DNA from: an uncultured Myxococcales bacterium
GTDB lineage: Bacteria; Myxococcota_A; UBA9042
NCBI GenBank assembly: GCA_903850505.1
Contig: CAINLT010000037.1
Span: 1-34,593 of the forward strand
Length of the DNA: 34,593 nucleotides
Reading direction: 5' to 3'
Positions 15,868 through 24,936 of the stretch are shown piece by piece; within the stretch, counting starts at the first letter, position 1; each line of letters begins with the position of its first letter. A program made the position numbers and the translations under genes. Under the pieces are notes generated by a model. The model made no database searches and had not been told where the DNA came from. It saw only the letters and a program-made list of their open reading frames with translations.

Positions 15868-15991
15868 GCGTTTTTCGCTCCGGCCCACACGCTTGCATCC
15901 ACCATCGGCGATGTTCACCATGCAGGCTGCCACCGCAATGACAAGGATGTCAGGCGGCGCAACGGCCAAGCGGCGAGCTGGACGGGTCTGG

Positions 15992-16597
15992 ATGGCTGAT
16001 CGACCTCGCGTCAGGCACAAGAAAGCGCTGATAATTCAGCAGATTGCCGACTATTGCCGGGCGATTGCCAGACGCGCTGGCACGGTTCATGCACAACCTC
16101 AATTCGGTACGCGGCAGCGGCAGTCGCTGCACACTGGGTGGTTGATCGTGTTGTCCACATGCCTGCTGACCAGCTGTGTCGTGCTTCCCCCGACTGCGGA
16201 TCCCCCCGCTGACGTGCCACCGCTCTTGAACATCGCGCAGGTGACGCCGGTCCTGTTCACGCCTTTTGAGATCGACAAGCCGCTGGCGGGCATCGATTTC
16301 AAGATTGAGAAGCTGGCGATGCAGAGCATCGATCCAACAAGTCTGCACTACTACTGGTATTTTGACTGGGACGGCAGCAATCCGATGCTGGACATCTTCG
16401 CGGTGTGCCAGAGCAAGCCGACCTGCACGATCGTGGTCTGCGATCACGCCAACAACAAGCGGGCCGATCACACGCTCCTGGCGGTGGTCAGTTCTGCCGC
16501 GCAATTGGATGGTGCGGTGACGCCGACGGATTTTCCGCCCAACACCGTGTACGACGCAGTCGAATGGCGGATCGACAACAAAGGCAGCTGCCCTTAG
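15992..16597 (+). CDS. Putative lipoprotein of unknown function (start uncertain)
   Basis: The reading frame contains a clear lipoprotein signal, GWLIVLSTCLLTSC, with lipobox LTSC, followed by a Pro-rich spacer (VLPPTADPPADVPPLL) and a compact domain with paired cysteines (FAVCQSKPTCTIVVCDH) and an aromatic YYWYFDWDGSNP motif. I do not recognise the family. The start is problematic: ATG 15992 gives 201 residues but places about 48 residues before the hydrophobic core; the nearest alternatives are TTG 16142 or GTG 16148, which leave almost no n-region, and none has a good Shine-Dalgarno. The frame is open back to about 15893. The gene lies between the pseudokinase and another lipoprotein in the same direction and could be cotranscribed with either. 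Confidence 0.6.
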   Translation: MADRPRVRHKKALIIQQIADYCRAIARRAGTVHAQPQFGTRQRQSLHTGWLIVLSTCLLTSCVVLPPTADPPADVPPLLNIAQVTPVLFTPFEIDKPLAGIDFKIEKLAMQSIDPTSLHYYWYFDWDGSNPMLDIFAVCQSKPTCTIVVCDHANNKRADHTLLAVVSSAAQLDGAVTPTDFPPNTVYDAVEWRIDNKGSCP

Positions 16598-16706
16598 CGA
16601 ACATGCGGCAAAACTGGATCGCTATGCGGCGATCCGTAGGCTGCCGCCCGACGATTGCCCTTGAGGGCGAAAAGCAAGTGCCTGAAACGGCCAATGGAGA
16701 GAGACG

Positions 16707-18446
16707 GTGAAACGGTCAACGATGGCAATCTGGACATGGCGACGCCTGCTGGCGAGCGTGCTCGGTTTGTCAGCGTTGGGCTGCACCGCCGCCGATCTCC
16801 CTGCCGGTGAGTGCGCCGTTGACGCCGACTGCGTCACTGGCTTGAAGTGCTACGAGGGCCGGTTCTGCGTCGCTGCCACGGTCGCCGACACGCCCGTCGT
16901 CATCCGTGTTTCGCCGCCTTCGGACAGCGGATTCGTCGTTGAGCAGTTCAAGGTCACGTTGACCGGCGCGAGCCAGAACGAGCCGCGCAAGTTCGTGCTG
17001 ACTGAACCCGCGGTCATCCGCGGCACCGTCACGCAGAAGGGCAACCTGCTCTCAGCATCGATCCCCGGCACGCTGCTGGTCACCGCGCCGGGCGACGTGG
17101 AAGGCCGGGAGCTGACGTTCCAGACCACTTCCTTCTCGGCGCTCAAGCGCTTTCCCGGCAGCGGGACGGCCCAGGGCTATGAGCTGCGCGTCCAGAAGGG
17201 CCATGACTACGCGCTGGCGTTCTGGCCGCAGTCCGACGAGATTCCGCCGCACTATTCGACCTTGACCGCGGGCGATTCGATCGACCAGTGGAACCTCGTG
17301 CTTCCGGCGGAGTCCGAGCTGAAGACGCTGACCGGGCGCATCGTCGCGGGCGACAACAAGCCGGTCGTCGGCCTGAGCGTGTGGCTGCGCGACGGCGATG
17401 GCCAAGCGTGGTCGACGCGCGGCAAGACGGACGCCAAGGGTCAGTACGCGTTCAAGGTAGACCCGACTGCGCCGCCCGCACACTTGGTGTTCGCGCCTGA
17501 TGCGAGCGCGCCGGCGGACACGGGAGCGATCCTGCCGTCCGGTGAAGTCGCCGCGCCGCTGGAGGTGACGACCGTGACGGGCGAGCTGCCGGCGATCCAT
17601 CTGGCGGAATTGCCCACCGTGACGACGACGGTGCTGCACATCCGCGGTCCCGATGGTCAGCCGGTGGCGGGCGCTGCCGTGCATTTGACCATGAAGCTTG
17701 CGGACTTGCCCGATGACGTGACGCTGGCGCGGCTGAGCGCCGACTGGGATGCTGTGACGGACGCGACGGGCACCGTGCGGTTGCTTGTGCCGCCGCTGAT
17801 CGGCGATTTGACGTTGACGCCGCCGCCCAAGTCGACGGCCGCGCGGCAGCAGCAACTCGCCACATCGCTCAAGCCGGGCGACGTGACGATCGATCTGGTG
17901 GCGCGGATTCGCGTCACCGGCACGGTCACGGACTTTGCCTCGCGCAGCGTGGCCGACGCGGAAGTCACTTTGCGCGAAGTGGAATCCGATGGCGAAGCGC
18001 CTGACACGGATGGCGACGAGGCGACGTTTACCGTCAAGCCCGACGCCGCTGGCAACTTTTCGGTCTGGGCCGATCCGGGCAAGTACGCTGTGTGGGTCGA
18101 GCCGCCGCCCGGGACTTCGCTCGCGCGCGTGATGGCGCGAATCGACGACGTGACCGCGGACACGGCGGCAAACCCGTGGCATCTCGTGTTGCCGCCGCCG
18201 ATGGTGCTGGCGGGTGAGGTGCGCAGCCAGTCGGGCGTGGCGCTCACGGGCGTGCAGGTCGACGTGCTGGCGGTCAAAGTGCAGACGCCCAACGGCACAG
18301 GCAGCCGGCGCGGCGGCGACGCGCAATTGGGCACGAAACCGTCCGGCACCGTGGTGCTCGACAGCCATCTGCTCGGGTCGGCGCTCTCGACCAGCGACGG
18401 CCGCTTTGAGGTGCTATTGGCCCCTGGTCAGGTAGCGACGCAGTAG
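16707..18446 (+). CDS. Large lipoprotein with carboxypeptidase-regulatory-like (CarboxypepD_reg/Ig-like) repeats
   Basis: A 579-residue exported protein. GTG 16707 has GGAGAGAG just upstream. The signal RRLLASVLGLSALGC carries lipobox ALGC. A small disulfide-type motif follows (CAVDADCVTGLKCYEGRFC), a pattern common in secreted proteins of Myxococcota/Bradymonadota. The rest is beta-rich with several repeats of the type LTGRIVAGDNKPVVGLSVWL...TDAKGQYAF, VTGTVTDFASRSVADAEVTL...DAAGNFSVW and LAGEVRSQSGVALTGVQV...TSDGRFEVL, matching carboxypeptidase-regulatory-like folds. No protease catalytic domain is present. A role in surface adhesion or cell-envelope structure is plausible but not shown. 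It precedes trxB by 123 bases. Confidence 0.8.
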   Translation: MKRSTMAIWTWRRLLASVLGLSALGCTAADLPAGECAVDADCVTGLKCYEGRFCVAATVADTPVVIRVSPPSDSGFVVEQFKVTLTGASQNEPRKFVLTEPAVIRGTVTQKGNLLSASIPGTLLVTAPGDVEGRELTFQTTSFSALKRFPGSGTAQGYELRVQKGHDYALAFWPQSDEIPPHYSTLTAGDSIDQWNLVLPAESELKTLTGRIVAGDNKPVVGLSVWLRDGDGQAWSTRGKTDAKGQYAFKVDPTAPPAHLVFAPDASAPADTGAILPSGEVAAPLEVTTVTGELPAIHLAELPTVTTTVLHIRGPDGQPVAGAAVHLTMKLADLPDDVTLARLSADWDAVTDATGTVRLLVPPLIGDLTLTPPPKSTAARQQQLATSLKPGDVTIDLVARIRVTGTVTDFASRSVADAEVTLREVESDGEAPDTDGDEATFTVKPDAAGNFSVWADPGKYAVWVEPPPGTSLARVMARIDDVTADTAANPWHLVLPPPMVLAGEVRSQSGVALTGVQVDVLAVKVQTPNGTGSRRGGDAQLGTKPSGTVVLDSHLLGSALSTSDGRFEVLLAPGQVATQ

Positions 18447-18569
18447 CCCTTGCCTGCGGCAACCCGTCGTCCTTTCGTGGGGATCCCGCGTGGTCGTTGA
18501 CGACTGCGCGCGGCCATGCCAGAAAGCCGCCCGCACCCCGTTGAAACGGTGCCGTCACCTGAGGTCCTC

Positions 18570-19532
18570 ATGCACAAAGTCGTCATCATCGGCGGAGGCC
18601 CCGCGGGTCTCACGGCCGCCATCTACACCGCCCGCGCCGATCTGAAGCCGATCGTCTTTGAAGGCGGCTTCTTGCCGTCAGGCGAATTGATGATGGCGGG
18701 CGGCCAGTTGATGATCACGACGGAAGTCGAGAATTTCCCCGGCTTTCCGGAAGGCGTCACCGGCCCCGAGCTCGTCGAACGCTGCCGCGCCCAGGCGCAG
18801 AAATTCGGCTCCGAACACCGCGACGAAGTCATCCAGGAAGTCGATTTTTCCGGCTTTCCGCTGCGCCTGCGCACCGATTCCGGCTGGCTTGAGACGGCGA
18901 CCGTCATCATCGCCACCGGCGCCAACGCCCGCTGGCTGGGCATCCCGAGCGAACAGACCTACCTGAACCGCGGCGTTTCCGCGTGCGCGACCTGCGACGG
19001 CGCGTTCTTCCGCGAAAAGAACGTCCTGGTCGTCGGCGGCGGCGACACGGCGATGGAGGAGGCCAACTTCCTGACGCGCTATTGCCCGACGGTTACGATC
19101 GTCCACCGCCGCGAGAGCTTCCGCGCCAGCCGCATCATGGCCGAGCGCGCGCTCAAGAACCCGAAGATCAAGGTCGAATGGAACGCTGCGGTCGACGAAA
19201 TCTACGGCGACGGCAAATTCGTCACCGGCGCGCGGCTCAAGTCGACGGTCGATGGCTCCACGCGGGAAATCGCGTGCCAGGGCGTCTTCGTGGCGATCGG
19301 CCACCAGCCCAACACCGTCGTCTTCAAGGATCACATTGACTTGCACGAGACCGGCTACGTCAAGCTCTACGGCTTGACCCAGACCAGCGTCCCCGGCGTA
19401 TTTGCCGCGGGCGACGTGGCCGACAGCCGCTACCGCCAGGCGATCTCCGCCGCTGGCATGGGCTGCATGGCGGCGCTCGACGCTGAGAAGCTGATTGAGC
19501 AGTACGCCAGCGAAGGCAAAATGCCGCACTGA
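18570..19532 (+). CDS. trxB: Thioredoxin-disulfide reductase
   Basis: A 320-residue flavoprotein that passes electrons from NADPH through FAD to thioredoxin in the cytoplasm. The FAD-binding GGGPAGLTAAIYTARA is at residues about 8-23, the redox-active pair is C139-A-T-C142 (SACATCDGAFF), the NADPH site is VVGGGDTAMEEA, with HRRESFRAS for the phosphate, and the C-terminal FAD motif is GVFAAGDVADSRYRQ. Length and motif order match bacterial low-molecular-weight TrxB. ATG 18570 is chosen because GAGG lies five bases upstream and the flavin motif starts right after it; upstream in-frame residues are not family-like. It is convergent with murI, 36 bases apart. Confidence 0.96.
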   Translation: MHKVVIIGGGPAGLTAAIYTARADLKPIVFEGGFLPSGELMMAGGQLMITTEVENFPGFPEGVTGPELVERCRAQAQKFGSEHRDEVIQEVDFSGFPLRLRTDSGWLETATVIIATGANARWLGIPSEQTYLNRGVSACATCDGAFFREKNVLVVGGGDTAMEEANFLTRYCPTVTIVHRRESFRASRIMAERALKNPKIKVEWNAAVDEIYGDGKFVTGARLKSTVDGSTREIACQGVFVAIGHQPNTVVFKDHIDLHETGYVKLYGLTQTSVPGVFAAGDVADSRYRQAISAAGMGCMAALDAEKLIEQYASEGKMPH

Positions 19533-19568
19533 CTTGCGTGTCACAGGACCTGATCTTTTTGTCAGCGG

Positions 19569-20387
19569 CTACAGGTCGACGAGCTCGACCGCAGCCTTGC
19601 CGACCGGAAAGAACAGCCCGCCGACGCGCTGGAACCGTTCGACCGCGTCCGTCGCGAGCAGGTCGATGTGGCCGTCACCCGGCTGGGCTGGCCCAAGCAT
19701 CTGGACCAGCTCCTGGGCGATCGCTTCCGCCGAGTCCACGAGCGCGACTTCGCGGTCCAGCAGGCGACCCAGCACGCGCTTGAGCATGGGCTTGAACACC
19801 GGATAGTGCGTGCAGCCCAGCACGAGCGTGTCGATCTTGCGCGCGCCGGCATCCGCCAGCCAGGGCGCGAGGTAGGCCAGCAGCGTCGCTTCCGTCGCCG
19901 GATGATCAAACCAGCCCTCTTCCGCCAGACTGACCAGCAGCGGCGTGGCCAACGAGTGCACGCGCGCGTTGCCGTCCAGGGTCGCAATCGCGCCCGGATA
20001 CGCGCCCGACGCGATCGTCCGCTCCGTGCCGATGATGCCGATGTGCCCGGTCCTGCTGGCGCGCACCGCCGCTTCCGCGCCCGGCTCGATTACGCCGAGT
20101 ACAGGAAACGGGTAGGCGTCGCGCAGCGCTGGAATCGCGCAGGAAGACGCGGTATTGCATGCCACGACAAGCGCATCGACCGGTACTTCGACCAGCTTCT
20201 TCGACGCCTGCAGCGCGTACCGTTCGACCGTCGACGCGCTCTTGGTGCCATATGGCAGCCGCGCGGTGTCGCCGAGGAAGCGCAGATCAACCCACGGCAG
20301 GGCCGCGTGCACCGCGCCGAGCACCGTCAGGCCGCCGACGCCAGAGTCAAAAACCGCGATCCGTCGACGTTGGGGGGCGTTTGCCAT
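19569..20387 (-). CDS. murI: Glutamate racemase
   Basis: A 272-residue cytoplasmic enzyme that converts L-glutamate to D-glutamate for peptidoglycan. Catalytic residues are visible: D14 in AVFDSGVGG, C77 in VACNTASS and C192 in LGCTHYP, the two cysteines acting as the acid/base pair; the RLPYGTKS substrate loop is at 43-50. Length is typical. ATG 20387 starts just before the first strand; a longer in-frame start at 20447 has no family support, and no strong Shine-Dalgarno was seen for either. The gene is one of only three minus-strand genes to the right of the origin. It converges on trxB and diverges from the DUF6178 gene. Confidence 0.96.
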   Translation of the reverse strand: MANAPQRRRIAVFDSGVGGLTVLGAVHAALPWVDLRFLGDTARLPYGTKSASTVERYALQASKKLVEVPVDALVVACNTASSCAIPALRDAYPFPVLGVIEPGAEAAVRASRTGHIGIIGTERTIASGAYPGAIATLDGNARVHSLATPLLVSLAEEGWFDHPATEATLLAYLAPWLADAGARKIDTLVLGCTHYPVFKPMLKRVLGRLLDREVALVDSAEAIAQELVQMLGPAQPGDGHIDLLATDAVERFQRVGGLFFPVGKAAVELVDL

Positions 20388-20503
20388 GCGCGGCAGTTTG
20401 TGCGGCTGGGGATCAACGGTCAAGTCCGCATCGGCGAGGCTCGACAAGCCCGCGTCGGCGTGCTTACTTGCCCCCGCCGCGGCGAACCGCGTTGGACGAG
20501 AAC

Positions 20504-22438
20504 ATGGCGCAACACGACGACGATCTGCCTGACGATTTCCGCGACGAAGAGGAAGTCTTGGATGATGGCGAGGATTTTGACCTCGACGACGTCTGGGCGG
20601 ATGACGAAGACGACGCAGAGGAAGACGAAGAGGAAGACGACGCGCTGACTGAAGTGCGCCACGCGGAAGAGAATCTGGAGCCGTGGGTGCCGCAAGCCGG
20701 TGAGGCGGCGGATCCGTTTGCCGACCAGCCCGAGGCTCGCCAGCGCGCCCTGGCGCCGCTCCTGGATCGCGGTGGCCGCAACCTGACGTGGTCGTCGCTG
20801 CGGTTTTTGCGCGGCACGGGCGACGAGAAGCTCGATCTCATCTTGTCCCTGCCCGATCCCGCGCGCGCCGTGCAGGCGATGGCTCCGGAAGAGTTTGTCC
20901 TGCTGATCAAGGAAATCGGCCTGACCGACGCCGGCGACCTGCTGGCGTTGGCTTCGCCGCGGCAGTTGCAGACGACCCTAGATCTGGACGCCTGGCTGGC
21001 GGGCGAGCTCGACATGATGGCGGTTTCCGAGTGGCTGATGACGGCTGAAGACGCCGGCAAGGACGTGGTCGACCGCTTCACCGCGGCGCAGGACGACGGC
21101 CTGCTGAGCTTCTATCTGGGCCAGTCGCTCAAAGTCGTGATCCTGACGGAAGACGACATGGAGGGCGACTACCCGGACGACGCGGAGGTGTTCACGTCGC
21201 CGGACGGCGCGTTCCAGCTCATCGCCAACGCCGACGATCCGAACCTGACGGCCGTGCGGCAGGTGCTTGCGTCTGTGTGGCGGCAATCGGCAGCGCGCGG
21301 TCGTGCCTTGCTGCTGGCGACGCGCTGGGAGCTGCCGGCGCAGCTGGAAGAGGACGTGCTGCAGTTGCGCAACGCGCGGCTGGAGGAGATCGGTTTTCTG
21401 GATCGCGAGGAGGCGCTGCAACTCTACGGCTACCGCGACGCCCACGCGTGGAAGGCGGCGCTGCATGCCCGGTATCGCGGTACCGCGGCGGCCGAGCCGG
21501 AGACGCTGCAGCCCTACCTGCCGGAGGATGTGCCGGTCCGGCTGGGTCTGGCGCTGCGGGAAGTGCGCGACAGCGGCTTCCTCGGCCGCGTCATGGCGCA
21601 TCTGCCGGAAGCCGAAGTCGTGCGGATGCGCCTTGGGCTGGTGCGGCTGGGCTACGCCGTGCAGTCGGCGCGCGCGGAGAGGCCGTCAGCGGTGGATGAG
21701 CTGAGTCGCTGGAGCCGGCATGCCCTGATGACCGCGTCGATGGCGCTGGAGTTCCTGAGCGACGCGGACGTGACGTACGCCGGCCTGCTGCTGAGCGTCG
21801 CCTCGCTCAAGGACTTGTTCACCGCAGGCCATAGCTTGGTGCTCGTCGAGGCGCAGCGCGCCCGCAAGCTCCGGCAGCAGCTGGGTGGCAGTACGGGCAT
21901 CGATCGCCTGGAGCCGGTCGACGCGCAGCTGGTCCGCGGCCTGACGCTGGCTTTTCCGCAGTATGGCCACGACAACCTCAGCGAGCCGGTGGCGACGCTC
22001 GACGAGCTGGCGGCGATCCGGCACCAACTCGCGGCGGTGGTCGCGGTTGTGCGGATGGCCCAGACGCTCTCCGGCGGCGATCTGCCGTCGACCGCGCCGC
22101 TGCCGCTGCGCGCGCTGGTGGGCACGGCGATCGCGTGGCAGCTCGTGACGGGCGCCCCACAGTTGGCGCCGCTGGACCGCGCGACGTTCCAGGCCTTCTT
22201 GCAGCGCGGTTTTGACGGCCCGCGCGGCAACCGGGTTGTGCGCAACGACCTGCGTCAGGCGTTGATCCGCGCGCTGCTGACCCGGCCGGATCTGGGCGAC
22301 GACGACGTGGTCGCGCTGACGGCCTTCCTGGAGACGACGCTCGATCGGCTCGCCGATGAGCTCGGCGGTCTGGATCCGGAGAGCCCGATCGATCTGCGCT
22401 ACGTCGGCGAAGGCCTGCGCGTCGCGACGCCGGATTGA
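20504..22438 (+). CDS. DUF6178-family protein with highly acidic N-terminus
   Basis: A 644-residue cytoplasmic protein without signal peptide or membrane segment. Residues about 3-50 are extremely acidic (runs such as DDEDDAEEDEEEDDA). The next part, PEEFVLLIKEIGLTDAGDLLALASP and LDLDAWLAGELD (about residues 125-170), resembles the DUF6178 family found in deltaproteobacterial lineages; the remainder is helical and Leu/Ala-rich. Function of the family is not established. ATG 20504 follows a weak GACGAG; upstream sequence is shadow of murI on the other strand. It is divergent from murI and is followed 55 bases downstream by a Xer recombinase. The acidic tail could mediate contacts with basic proteins, but that is speculative. 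Family assignment is from memory of conserved segments. Confidence 0.7.
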   Translation: MAQHDDDLPDDFRDEEEVLDDGEDFDLDDVWADDEDDAEEDEEEDDALTEVRHAEENLEPWVPQAGEAADPFADQPEARQRALAPLLDRGGRNLTWSSLRFLRGTGDEKLDLILSLPDPARAVQAMAPEEFVLLIKEIGLTDAGDLLALASPRQLQTTLDLDAWLAGELDMMAVSEWLMTAEDAGKDVVDRFTAAQDDGLLSFYLGQSLKVVILTEDDMEGDYPDDAEVFTSPDGAFQLIANADDPNLTAVRQVLASVWRQSAARGRALLLATRWELPAQLEEDVLQLRNARLEEIGFLDREEALQLYGYRDAHAWKAALHARYRGTAAAEPETLQPYLPEDVPVRLGLALREVRDSGFLGRVMAHLPEAEVVRMRLGLVRLGYAVQSARAERPSAVDELSRWSRHALMTASMALEFLSDADVTYAGLLLSVASLKDLFTAGHSLVLVEAQRARKLRQQLGGSTGIDRLEPVDAQLVRGLTLAFPQYGHDNLSEPVATLDELAAIRHQLAAVVAVVRMAQTLSGGDLPSTAPLPLRALVGTAIAWQLVTGAPQLAPLDRATFQAFLQRGFDGPRGNRVVRNDLRQALIRALLTRPDLGDDDVVALTAFLETTLDRLADELGGLDPESPIDLRYVGEGLRVATPD

Positions 22439-22493
22439 CTGCCAAAGTAGACCAATAACTCGACAGCGGAGCGCGCCGCGGCACACTTTGGCC

Positions 22494-23450
22494 ATGGACG
22501 CAGACATCCACGCCTTTCTCCGCTACATCCAGACTGAACGCCGCCTTTCCGCCCATTCCCAGCGCGCCTACACGCTGGATCTCGAGCACTATTACGACTG
22601 GTGCACGGCGGCGGACACGTCCACGCGGATGGCCACGCGCGAGCACGTGCGCGAGTACGTCATGGACCTGCACGACAAGCTGGCGCCGGCGTCGGTGGCG
22701 CGGCGGCTGTCGGCGCTCAAGAGCTTTTACCGCTTCCTCATCCGCTGCAATCGCCTGGACGCCAGTCCGGCCGACGGTCTGCACGGACCCAAGCAGGCCA
22801 AGCTGCTGCCGAAGATGCTCAGCGTGGACGAGATGATCGCGCTGTTGTCTCCGCCGCTGACCGGCCAGGAGGGCGATCCGCTGCTGCAGCTGCGCGACCT
22901 CGCGATCCTCGAGATGCTGTACGGCGCGGGCCTGCGTGTTTCCGAGCTGACCGGCCTGGAAGTCGTGCACGTCCAGCTGCCCGATCGGCTGGTGCGTGTC
23001 CGCGGCAAAGGCAAGAAGACGCGCATCGTGCCATTTGGCACCAAGGCGCAAGAAGCGATGCAGCGTTATCTGCCGGCGCGCCAGGTGCTGCTGGAGCGCT
23101 GCCCGCTCGGGCTGCGCGCGGATGCGGAGAAGGCGCTGTTCCTCAACTGGCGCGGGAGCCGACTGACGGCGCGGAGCGTCGCGCGGATGCTGGAGAAGCG
23201 CTGCCTGCAGGCGGGGCTCCACAAGACGACGCATCCACACGCGCTCCGCCACTCGTTCGCCACGCACCTGCTGGATGCGGGCGGCGATATCCGCGAGATT
23301 CAGGAGCTGCTGGGCCACGCGCGGCTGTCCACGACGCAGCGCTACACGCACGCGTCCATGGCCCACCTGATGCGCACGTACGATCGCGCGCATCCGCGGG
23401 CCAACCTTGACCACGCGCCGCAGCATGACCCGGTGGAGGCCTTGCCATGA
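22494..23450 (+). CDS. xerC: Tyrosine recombinase, XerC/XerD type
   Basis: A 318-residue site-specific recombinase of the kind that resolves chromosome dimers at dif with its partner and FtsK. The N-terminal SAM-like core-binding domain spans residues about 1-90 (AFLRYIQTERRLSAHSQRAY). The catalytic set is complete: R148 (GAGLRVSEL), K172 (RGKGKKTR), H249 and R252 (HPHALRHSFATH), H275 (LLGHARLSTTQ) and nucleophile Y284 (RYTH). The length and lack of extra domains favour a Xer housekeeping protein over a phage integrase, but XerC and XerD cannot be separated by eye. The ATG at 22494 has only a distant GGAG. The stop overlaps the ATG of the following beta-barrel gene (ATGA), an unusual partner. 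Confidence 0.9.
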   Translation: MDADIHAFLRYIQTERRLSAHSQRAYTLDLEHYYDWCTAADTSTRMATREHVREYVMDLHDKLAPASVARRLSALKSFYRFLIRCNRLDASPADGLHGPKQAKLLPKMLSVDEMIALLSPPLTGQEGDPLLQLRDLAILEMLYGAGLRVSELTGLEVVHVQLPDRLVRVRGKGKKTRIVPFGTKAQEAMQRYLPARQVLLERCPLGLRADAEKALFLNWRGSRLTARSVARMLEKRCLQAGLHKTTHPHALRHSFATHLLDAGGDIREIQELLGHARLSTTQRYTHASMAHLMRTYDRAHPRANLDHAPQHDPVEALP

Positions 23451-24760
23451 AGCGTGTCCTCGCGTGCGCCTTTGCCCTCTGTTTTGCCGCGCCCGCATGG
23501 GCCGCGTCCGCCGCCAGCGAGGTCGGTGGCGGTTTTGATCTGGGCCTCGGTGTCATCGACAGCGATTTCTATGCGCTGGCCGACGCGTCGGTCTTTTACC
23601 GGACCGACAGCCTCCAGCTCGGCGGGCACCTGCCCCTGCGCCTGATGCTGACGGGCGACGACGGCGTGCGGATCCGCCGGCAGGATTGGGACGAGATCTC
23701 GGACGTCACGCGCCTCTTGCGCTACCTGGACTGGCATCCGAGCGACGAGGTTCACCTGCGCATCGGCGAGCCGACCGGCGTGACGCTGGGCCACGGCGCG
23801 ATCGTCGATCACTTCTACAACGCGACGGATTTGGACCACTACAAGACGTCGGTGCGCTTCAGTTGGCAGGATCCGCGGTTTGGCCTCGAGGTCTTCAGCA
23901 ACGACATCGTGCGCTGGGAAATCCTTGCCGCGCGCGCCAGCTTCAAGCCGATGGGCGGGACGACGTCCTGGGTGCGCGATCTGCAGGTGGCGCTGACTTT
24001 GGCAGTGGATCGCGCCGCGCCGACGGGATCGTCGGGCGGTCTGGACGAGACCAACCAGCCCATCGTGCTGCGGTCGCCGATTTCGCTCTATGGCGTGGAT
24101 GCCGACATTCCGCTCTGGCGCGGCGCACAACGCCAGGTGCTGCTGTACACCGACGTCGTGGGCATGCACCACAGTCCGGCATTTGCCGAGGCCGCGGGGC
24201 AAAATACCGGCGGCTGGCACCTGGGCGTCCGCGTGCAGATGCCGGCGATCGCGCCCAACACCGACCTGACGGTCCGGCTGGAGGGCGTGTACATGGGCCA
24301 CGGCTACGTGCCGGGCTACTTCGACAACCTGTATGAAGTCGAACGTTTTGAGGCGCAGGCGGCGCAAAATACCGATCAGCGCACCAAGGTGGCCTGGGCG
24401 GCGCAGAACAACGCGCCGTTTGGCCTGCGGGGGCAACTCGATCTTGTGGCGGAGAAAGGTCTGCGCCTGACCGTGCTGGCGGCGCTGCTGGGCGACGATG
24501 GCCTGAGCACGCAACTGTGGCTCGCGACGCCGGAATACGCCGGCATGACCCTGCGTGGGCACTGGGGGCAGCAGCACCTGCAGTCGACGGCGGACATGCG
24601 CGCGATCGCCCGGACCGCCGCGCTCGCGGAGTTGCGGTATCGCATTGGCGCGGCGCTCTCCGTCGTCATGCAGGCCGGCACGCGCTGGGAAGCCAAGGAC
24701 GACGGCTACGCCGCACGCCGCGAATTCATCGGCGCCGCCCGCCTCGAGTGGAAGCTGTGA
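23447..24760 (+). CDS. Predicted outer-membrane beta-barrel protein, function unknown
   Basis: A 437-residue protein with a clean Sec signal peptide (MKRVLACAFALCFAAPAWA, cleavage after AWA). The mature chain alternates polar and hydrophobic residues in many short strands with aromatic girdle residues (for example LGVIDSDFYALADASVFYR and LTVRLEGVYMGHGYVPGYF). It ends in a strand GAARLEWKL whose last residue is Leu rather than the usual Phe. The pattern fits a 14-18 stranded outer-membrane barrel, porin-like or of the DcaP/alginate-type, but no family was recognised. Its ATG overlaps the xerC stop, so it is translated in a coupled manner without its own Shine-Dalgarno being obvious. Confidence 0.65.
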   Translation: MKRVLACAFALCFAAPAWAASAASEVGGGFDLGLGVIDSDFYALADASVFYRTDSLQLGGHLPLRLMLTGDDGVRIRRQDWDEISDVTRLLRYLDWHPSDEVHLRIGEPTGVTLGHGAIVDHFYNATDLDHYKTSVRFSWQDPRFGLEVFSNDIVRWEILAARASFKPMGGTTSWVRDLQVALTLAVDRAAPTGSSGGLDETNQPIVLRSPISLYGVDADIPLWRGAQRQVLLYTDVVGMHHSPAFAEAAGQNTGGWHLGVRVQMPAIAPNTDLTVRLEGVYMGHGYVPGYFDNLYEVERFEAQAAQNTDQRTKVAWAAQNNAPFGLRGQLDLVAEKGLRLTVLAALLGDDGLSTQLWLATPEYAGMTLRGHWGQQHLQSTADMRAIARTAALAELRYRIGAALSVVMQAGTRWEAKDDGYAARREFIGAARLEWKL

Positions 24761-24936
24761 ATCAAGCCGCGCGCGGGTGCGTTGTGCGATCAGGCGCGCG
24801 GTGGTTTGACGCAGTGCGTTAGAACAGGCAGGCTCAGGAATTCGCCCGCGGACTTGATCGTCTGCGGCCGATCGCGGATGCTTCCGCGCCCGGGCACGGG
24901 CAATCCCGGGTAAACACAGGTTCTGGAGGTCTGGAA

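Noticed and set aside
15868..15892. Hairpin AGCG-TTTTT-CGCT after the pseudokinase stop as a terminator
   Set aside because: Only four uninterrupted pairs, and the T-run is in the loop, not after the stem.
19533..19568. Terminator between convergent trxB and murI
   Set aside because: There is a short T-run but no stable stem directly before it on either strand.
22494..23450. Phage or integron integrase marking a mobile element
   Set aside because: Length and motifs match housekeeping Xer; no attachment-site repeats, tRNA or other mobile genes lie nearby.
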